Source of the DNA: Cylicocyclus nassatus
Lineage: Eukaryota > Nematoda > Chromadorea > Rhabditida > Strongylidae
Direction: 5' to 3'
DNA: 64,000 nucleotides
NCBI GenBank assembly: GCA_958299035.1
Contig: CATQJL010000112.1
Location: forward strand, 81,982,636 to 82,046,635
Shown here: one piece after another, positions 56,984 through 64,000 of the stretch
How positions within the stretch are numbered: the first letter of the stretch is position 1
Layout: the number at the start of each line of letters is the position of its first letter
Program-made: the position numbers and the translations under genes
Notes under the pieces: generated by a model
What the model was told of the DNA's origin: nothing
Seen by the model: only the letters and a program-made list of their open reading frames with translations
Database searches by the model: none

Positions 56984-58376
56984 TCAATCGTAGTGCCCCG
57001 TTCGATGTACATCTGCCTCGCGAGCGTTCAGCTCAAGCAGTCAAGCGACTTTATCGATTGACGTCAGCACGCGAGCATGTCGCGCAATGCGTAGCCGCAC
57101 GCTAAAAGGACATGCAGCTCGGACAAGCTGTACCCATGCATTAGCTGTGCTTTCAGAAAAAAAACGCGCATCAATGTAGATATCGCAGTTTTTCGCCGGA
57201 CCATTGGGGGAAAAAGTAACTATGACTGTTAACTTTTCTTTTTGCACAATCACAAACAATGACACGGCCACACTCAAATTCGAAGATTTTTAATTGAGAA
57301 AGATAAGAGATCTGCTCAGGTAATATAGAACCGGTAAATAACAAGTAGCAACCTCGAATTCGAAAAATCTGGAAGCAACACGGATCATACAAACAGGATT
57401 TCGCGCAATATCAGCTCTGTCTGTGTGCGGAACAAACAGAGGAATAGGTAGCGTGCACTTGGGTTTATTAAAACTGCATTTGTATTCACAGGTTGCTAAC
57501 CTCGAACCGAACAAGTAAAGAGGAATCGATTACTGAAATTCGAAAAAAAAACAAGACCTCGATTCGAAAAAAACAAGCGAAAGGAGGGATTGGTGAAGAA
57601 GAAGAAATCGAGTAACTAATCGTAAGTATTATTCATTTTGACTGTGAGATTGGGTGATTTCAATAGGCTTTGCACAGATTGTGTAGAAAAGCTTGAACTT
57701 GTTGCTTCTCCCCGTTCCATGTAGAAAATAATCCTAAATGAGACAGATTTCAAGTGTTAACTTGCTAGCCACACGATTAAACTTGTTCAGACAGTGTGCA
57801 AAGCGTATTCGAGTCTCCTGCTCAGGACGAGAAGAAAGTTTTATCTCATTATGGCTCGTGAGATTTTGTTTAGAGGTTGTCAGCTAATCCGGCTGAATGT
57901 TTTGACCGAAGGACATCTCTATGACTGGGGGTGATCCGCGCAAGATTTCAATCAACAGAACGAGGAGGGTTGTGAGGAGAAACTTCTTCCTAAAGTAGAG
58001 TCTCACGTGACCCTGAAAAACTTATTGGAATGCAAGTCGTTCCTGTAAAACTTTCTCGTTTGAAGGTAATCCTCAAGAACTAACTAACTTCTTTCCTCGT
58101 CTGATTGCTCACGATTTGATACTGTTCTGTTTTTGTTTATGTAGCAGATGTTTCTTGTTGAGACCTTTGGCATGTTTTGTTTGTTCAGGTTTGTGTTTGT
58201 CACATGGGGGTTTCTCTGTGTGGCAAAAATTTCTCGCTTAAACACGGTCCTAATCTTCAGTCATTCATATCAAGATCTCTCTCATAAAATCTGCGGTAAG
58301 AATTTTTTCGTAGAAAACAAGTGACTCAACGCAGGCAGAGCATGCGTTGCATTTACGCAGCGACACGCTTCTGACG

Positions 58377-60598
58377 CCCTTGAGCAGAGGTGCGATAGGG
58401 GGAGCCAAGTCTCCCCCTACCTTCACTTTTGAGCTGATACAGAGTGACCACCTTCACTTTTGCGAAAATTTTTTTGTTGAATATAAAGAAGGAAAATAAG
58501 TAAAACAAACGCAAAAAGGATTATTGAAGGCATATACATATGTATTGCAGTTTTAGGAACTCGCCGTCACCCATCGGAAGCGAAGGCCATCACCGCCATG
58601 GACGCATCCACTTTTCCGCCTTTCCACGAAATCGGAGAAGATAGCTTCGGGACGAGTTTCGATTTAAAAAGCTATGACCAAACGGTCCTCTTTAGGGCCA
58701 ACAATTGACCCAACGGCCCTTTTTAGGGCCACAGATACGATGAACACAGCGGCATAAATATTCGAAATAAACGTGTCAATGAAATGGTGTATTTTGAAGT
58801 GAAACTCAACGACACTCTACAGATTTTATTAAGTAAATTTAGTTATGTCTTACTGCGAAGAAAGTAGGTCGATCCAGGAAGTATTTGCCGAGAACCAGAA
58901 TTTTGAATGAAAAAATAACCAGAAATCATGCAAAATTGCCACTGTTATAAACCAAGTGGTTGAAGATGTCAGCAACTGCGACTTCATAGGTTTTAAAGGG
59001 TAAGTGTTGCTCTAACAGACAGTGAAAGAATCGGGTCGATTTGAGCAGTGGTCGCTGAGAACGAGAATTTTGAAAAATTAGGCGATTTTAGGCTAATTTT
59101 TGACTGCTGACGTTTGAACTCCTAAAACTCTTGATTGTGAAGATGTGTGATGTTGCGACTTCATAGGTTTTTTAGGGTAAGGTTTGCCCTACTAGAATAT
59201 ATCTTACCCGTACCAATTCATTAAAGCACCGCCGAGATCCAGGCTCTTGAAAAAGCAGGTAAAAAACAGCTTTTTGAACTTCAACAGCTCGTAACTTCTC
59301 CAGAACTGCATGAATCATGTTGCGACTTCATAGGTTAGATTCCTCTCATCAAGGGCTTTCAGATGATATATGATATATGGGGGTTTGGGGCCTTCTTCGA
59401 CGTATGACCGGGGGGGGGGAGACTTTTTAGGCCAAAGTCTCTCCTGGCGGCCTCCAGCCAATACATTAAAATGGGCGAGGGGGAGACTTTGGCCTAAAAA
59501 GTCTCCCCCCCCCCCCGGTCATACGTCGAAGAAGGCCCCAAACCCCCATATATCATATATCATCTGAAAGCCCTTGATGAGAGGAATCTAACCTATGAAG
59601 TCGCAACATCACACATCTTCACAATCAAGAGTTTTAGGAGTTCAAACGTCAGCAGTCGAAAATTAGCCTAAAATCGCCTAATTTTTCAAAATTCTCGTTC
59701 TCAGCGACCACTGCTCAAATCGACCCGATTCTTTCACTATCTGTTAGAGCAACACTTACCCTTTAAAACCTATGAAGTCGCAGTTGCTGACATCTTCAAC
59801 CACTTGGTTTATAACAGTGGCAATTTTGCATGATTTCTGGTTATTTTTTCATTCAAAATTCTGGTTCTCGGCAAATACTTCCTGGATCGACCTACTTTCT
59901 TCGCAGTACGACATAACTAAATTTACTTAATAAAATCTGTAGAGTGTCGTTGAGTTTCACTTCAAAATACACCATTTCATTGACACGTTTATTTCGAATA
60001 TTTATGCCGCTGTGTTCATCGTATCTGTGGCCCTAAAGAGGGCCGTTGGGTCGCAGTTATTGGCCCTAAAGAGGACCGTTGGGTTAGAGCTCTTCAGTTG
60101 TCCGAAGTCATCATGACTTTGCTCTATCGTAGAAAGTGCTGAGGCGTATATGCGTCCATGCCGGTGATGACCTCCAGTTCTCGCAGAAGGCGACGGCGAT
60201 TTCCTAAAAATAAACTACATAGAATATGCCTCATTACTTTCTTTTGCGTTCGTTTTGCTTGATTTCCTTTTTTTCAGTTTCAGCAAAAAAATCAATACCC
60301 AAAAGTCCGAAAAAAACCCAAACCAAAAAAAACCCAAAAAACCCAGTTCAAAGTCCGTCCTGTGCCCCCCCCCCTCTCTACCCCCACCACCGGTCAACGT
60401 TTTTGAGAGGTGAGTGTCCGGCACTACCACCTTCATTTTTGCTGCCCTGTGGTAGCTGCGACCCCCCCCCCCCCCGGTCGACATTTTTGGGAGGTGAGTG
60501 TCCGGCACTACCACCTTCACTTTTGGCAGCCAGTGGTAGCAGGGACCACCTTCACTTTTGGGGGACCCGGCTCCCCCTATCGCACCTCTGCCCTTGAG
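58377..60598. mobile_element. hAT-like giant fold-back element with 8-bp target duplication
   Basis: The element proper is 58385-60590 (2.2 kb). Terminal inverted repeats start CAGAGGTGCGATAGGGGGAG and end with the exact inverse. They are flanked by the perfect 8-bp direct repeat CCCTTGAG (58377-58384, 60591-60598). CAGAGGTG-type ends and an 8-bp duplication are hallmarks of hAT transposons. No transposase frame. The whole element is one long palindrome centred near 59455, with arms of about 1 kb. The left arm has tandem blocks of about 170 bp, each carrying GCGACTTCATAGGTT (about 58978, 59155, 59319); the right arm lacks one block. Poly-G/C runs flank the centre and occur in the outer arms. 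Confidence 0.88.
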
Positions 60599-63500
60599 TC
60601 ATGAAAGGCAATGCGGGCTATCAGGCAGGCAGGTAGAAAGTGACCGTTGCTCATCCAGACATACGCTGAGTGGACAGACCAACCTATTTTTTCTGCATGT
60701 GCTGCTGGAAAAATGAATTTTTACACTACGGCCCGAATAGCCTGCATCTGTATAACCACCAAAGAAACTTTCAAGCATAACAAGAAAAATCAAAATTACC
60801 TTCGATTCAGGCGCCCAGACAAATGAGGAAAATTAAGAAGAGTGAACAATCAGTGAAACAAGGTGTCACCGCGACGTATATTTTGATTGCTGTCTGCATT
60901 CTAATAACATCGCTTTCCTGCGACTCAGAAGCATTCCAATCGCACGCCGCGAAGGACGCAAATATGCATTGCCTGCGTCATTTCTGAGTTTCGCAATGGT
61001 ACTATCAAGAGCCTTCTCTGAAAAATAAGATCTTCAGAGGTTTTGGGGTAGGGAACAATGTGTCTCCGATAGGCTCCAGCTGCGAGACAGCTGGCACGTC
61101 TACAAAGTATACAGGTGGGAATTTTGTTGCAGATGTACGCTCGGAATCTGCTTACGACCGATTGTCTTCGCCCAAAATTCCTTGTATGGGCAAGAGGACG
61201 TCCAAACGCATCATTCTTGCACATTTTTCCATTATTTGGTGCTCCAGGCATGAGCTATAATCTTCGCGAGAGTACGCTCAGATTATGCTTCCGCGACGCG
61301 TGCCACGCTGCTTTTGACGCGTTCGCACAAGAGCAGCAAGGTTGGACGCGTTGAAAAGCACGCGCCAATGGCAGCTGAACGCGCGTGACGTGTGCGCGCG
61401 GTATTAGGCATAAACTATAATTAGCATTTACGATACGTTAAATATTCTGTCACATTGCAAATAATAGCGAAAATCTGATGTAGCATGTGTTTGTCATCCA
61501 TCGCACCCTTCCGCTCCCCCACTATTTGCTTTTTACATGATGCACGCAAATGTTATTGGGTTTTTTAAAAAGTCGATAAAATAATTTTTTTCCAATTAAG
61601 TTCTCTACTAATTCTTGTGTGCAGGGCTTTCTCACTCATTCACTACGCTCTTATACCAACTCATCAATCTGTTGCCAATGCCATTTATCACGCGCGCCAT
61701 CACGCGCGTATTCGCTAACTCCGTCGAGAATATCCGGGGAACAAACACACACTTGCGTAATTCTATGTCGTCATCGGAAAATAATTAAAAAAATCTCTGC
61801 AAAAACAATAGAAGTCCAAATTTGGAATCTTTGGAATGCGCAAGTGAAGGAGGGTGGGAGTGGAGGGGAGGGGGATTAGGGGAAGAATGAACTATGTTTG
61901 CATAGGCGGCTAATCTGATGAGAAAAGGTCTATTTTTGCTACTTAGTCTATTCTCATCCGACTTGAGAGATTCACTTTTGTTTCTCTGATAAGAAGGGAA
62001 AGGTTAAGAGGCAAAAACTACCTGGAACGTATTTACCTACCTGTCAGTAGCGGACCAAACAATAGGGAAGGAGAGGGTGGAAGGCAAAAAACAACCCATT
62101 TTCAATTCGGTCCCGAAATTTTTGAGGTAATTTATATAAATTCTATTGTAAGCAGAAGGTTTTTTTTTCAAAAATTTTGAAAAAAAAATTTGGAACCCTC
62201 CAAAACCGGTGTCTTGAAAGGTTCGATTTTCCTCTCCAACCATGATGCTCTTTCATAAAAATTGGGCAATAGAGGAAGCAGTTCGCAAGGTGCCGAAGGA
62301 GAGGGGGGGGAAGGGGGAAGGAGGAAAACATATAGCTATTTTGGTTCACGCAGAGAAAACTCAGATGTGTTCAAAAAATTTGTTAAAAACCTTATAAATT
62401 CAAATAATTTTATCTTCAAAAAAGATTCAACTAGCCTTTATAGTATTTTTTAGATAATTTTTTCGTAGTTTACTGTTTTGCAAAAAAATCTAGGGAACAG
62501 TTTTTGCTCCTATTCCAATTTCTCCCTCTTACATTCCTTCCGAAAACTTTTTTTTTGATTTTATATAAAGGCACCAATGGCGGACCTAGGATTTCCGTTC
62601 GAAGGGGGGGGGGGGCGGCCAGAAATTTTTTTTGGTATCTTTTCAAAACTTTCCCGGGTTCGAAATACGCCTCCAAATTTTTTTATAAGGCTAAATTGAC
62701 TATTAAAAAATCTAAAAAAAATTTCAATTACTAACAAGTATGAACAAGTCATTTGCACATTTTTATAACTCATGTAAGTAACTTTCAAAAATTTTGCGAC
62801 CATTCTCGGGGGAGGGGGGGGGGGGAGGGGCGCTGGAAACGCTCAAATGAGATCCATACAAAGCGAGATTACAAGTATTATGATAATTCTGTAGTGTTAT
62901 AGTACGTATTATAATTGAAGCTCAAGTCATAAATTGGAGTGGATTTTCAGACCAAAGATCTAGAAAATTCTCAGAAAAGTCTGAACAAGTTTAGAAAAGA
63001 GCTATCGAAATTTACAATTGCGGGTTAGTACACGCTGTATCTAGTAAGACTAAGATTTCTCAAGACTAGCCAAGAATAGGAGAAGCGATGAGAACGAGAA
63101 GATTAGCCAGATGCGGACTAAGTGAGACACAGTGAAGCTCTAACACTGAAACAAGATCCATAAAGTGCATGATTTATAAGACATGCGAAACGTTTCTCAC
63201 TGCTCTTAAAGTAATGCGATGCTGCATAACTGCAGCAGGCGCCATTTTCTAGAAAAAATGGTAACTTCAGAGTTTTCAAATTGTAAATATTCGATTTTTC
63301 CATCCTTCAGCATTAGTTAGTTGCCATTCTGCGCAAAAAGAAAATCATTTTTTTCAAGTTTTCAAAGGTTTGTAATCGAAATCTATCATCATGAAAATCA
63401 TTTTACTCTTTTCTTGTCAACAGAATAAAGTGCGTAATGGCTCCACCCAATCGTCACAATTTCTGAAATTCTTTCGTCCAGAATTTTCCTCTGTCCGCCT

Positions 63501-64000
63501 TAAAGTCTGACCTGTCATTTTTTGGCAAAAAAGTCAGTTTTCTTTCTCTGGCCTAGCTTTTGTTCGTTATTGCTTATCATGAATTATTTTTGAAGGCGAT
63601 AAAGTTGGATTGACAGGTTGAGCGACGAATAATTGGAGTCCAAGTTATATTTTTTTTCAAAATTTTACGTGCAAACGTCCCGGGTAAGATGATTATTGTA
63701 GAAGTATGATCATTACTAAGCCTAGACCTTTCATCTTCTAAATGTAATTTCCTTACTGTTTCGCCTTTGCCCTTCATGAGGGTACAAATCCTATACTCTA
63801 GACTGCGTTTATAATAGCGCAGGCATTCTTTCCGCGCCAAAACGCGACGCGACCACGCGAGGCGAGTTAGAGGACGATGAGCGAATGTCTCGCAGATCTA
63901 TTTAACTTTGGCTCTAGCTTGTGTAGAGAGTGAACACAACCGTAATTGATGTAAGATTAGTGCAATTGCGGCAGCGCACGGTAGCGGCGCGATTTGGCGG
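60599..64000. other. Right edge, no gene identified
   Basis: AT-rich, with G-rich runs at 61850, 62300, 62606 and 62810. No open frame resembles a known family. A GC-rich imperfect inverted pair lies around 61296-61365 (GACGCGTTCGC against ACGCGTTGAAAAGCACGCG). The last 160 bp become GC-richer. Confidence 0.5.

Larger units (their letters stand above)
53719..58376. other. Region upstream of the RUSC/UNC-14-like gene
   Basis: No supportable gene. 53719-54000 is GC-rich and likely promoter/5' UTR of the minus-strand gene, with six GCT units at 53765-53782. Beyond that lie the tandem hairpin units (54508-55020), a hairpin (55881-55953), a 158-bp tandem repeat (56664-56983) and AT-rich sequence. 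Confidence 0.55.

Noticed and set aside
59405..59520. Long poly-G/poly-C tracts as candidate G-quadruplex regulators
   Set aside because: They are symmetrical parts of the hAT-like palindrome, and similar homopolymer runs occur throughout the window.

Overview
This window is eukaryotic and almost certainly from a nematode. I infer a clade V (rhabditid/strongylid) species because many introns are short (about 45-60 bp) with T-rich acceptors ending in TTTCAG or similar. Splice acceptors also sit at or within a few bases of start codons, which is typical of spliced-leader trans-splicing. The gene content includes a tandem ABHD11 pair (C. elegans has abhd-11.1 and abhd-11.2) and a RUN+SH3 protein of the RUSC/UNC-14 type. 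Large introns and intergenic gaps are packed with inverted-repeat (MITE/fold-back) elements, more like parasitic strongylids than C. elegans. I see no rRNA, no convincing tRNA and no bacterial-type operon.

Layout, left to right. (1) 1-4170 (+): 3' part of a RIO1 kinase gene (RIOK1), eight exons, cut by the window edge. (2) 6064-12036 (+): a 16-exon gene for a MAP7/ensconsin-type microtubule-associated protein. (3) 14876-15772 and 17686-18585 (+): two intronless tandem ABHD11-like alpha/beta-hydrolase genes with matching splice acceptors and 3' signals. (4) 22018-37225 (+): an 11-exon SAFB-like (SAP + RRM) nuclear protein gene with a 9.7 kb first intron. Nested antisense in that intron is a two-exon KCTD (BTB/T1) gene at 23358-24577. 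The same intron also holds a young LTR-type element (27000-30720), a TTAA-flanked element and several fold-backs. (5) 41912-53718 (-): a gene of at least 12 exons for a RUN + SH3 protein of the RUSC/UNC-14 family, convergent with the SAFB-like gene. (6) 53.7-64 kb: no confident gene. This part has a tandem pair of 260-bp units with conserved hairpins, a 158-bp tandem repeat, and a 2.2 kb hAT-like element that is one giant palindrome with a perfect 8-bp target duplication.

The genes do not form one pathway. They are housekeeping or neuronal cytoplasmic genes: RIOK1 in 40S maturation, MAP7 in kinesin/microtubule work, ABHD11 in mitochondria, SAFB in nuclear RNA/chromatin work, KCTD as a BTB adaptor, RUSC/UNC-14 in vesicle transport. 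The most unusual content is the mobile DNA. It includes fold-backs whose arms are built from short tandem repeats but share outer ends, an LTR element inserted inside another fold-back, and the hAT-like palindrome in which one arm has lost a block between direct repeats. I assembled exon coordinates by hand from reading frame, splice consensus and protein-family resemblance, without transcript data.
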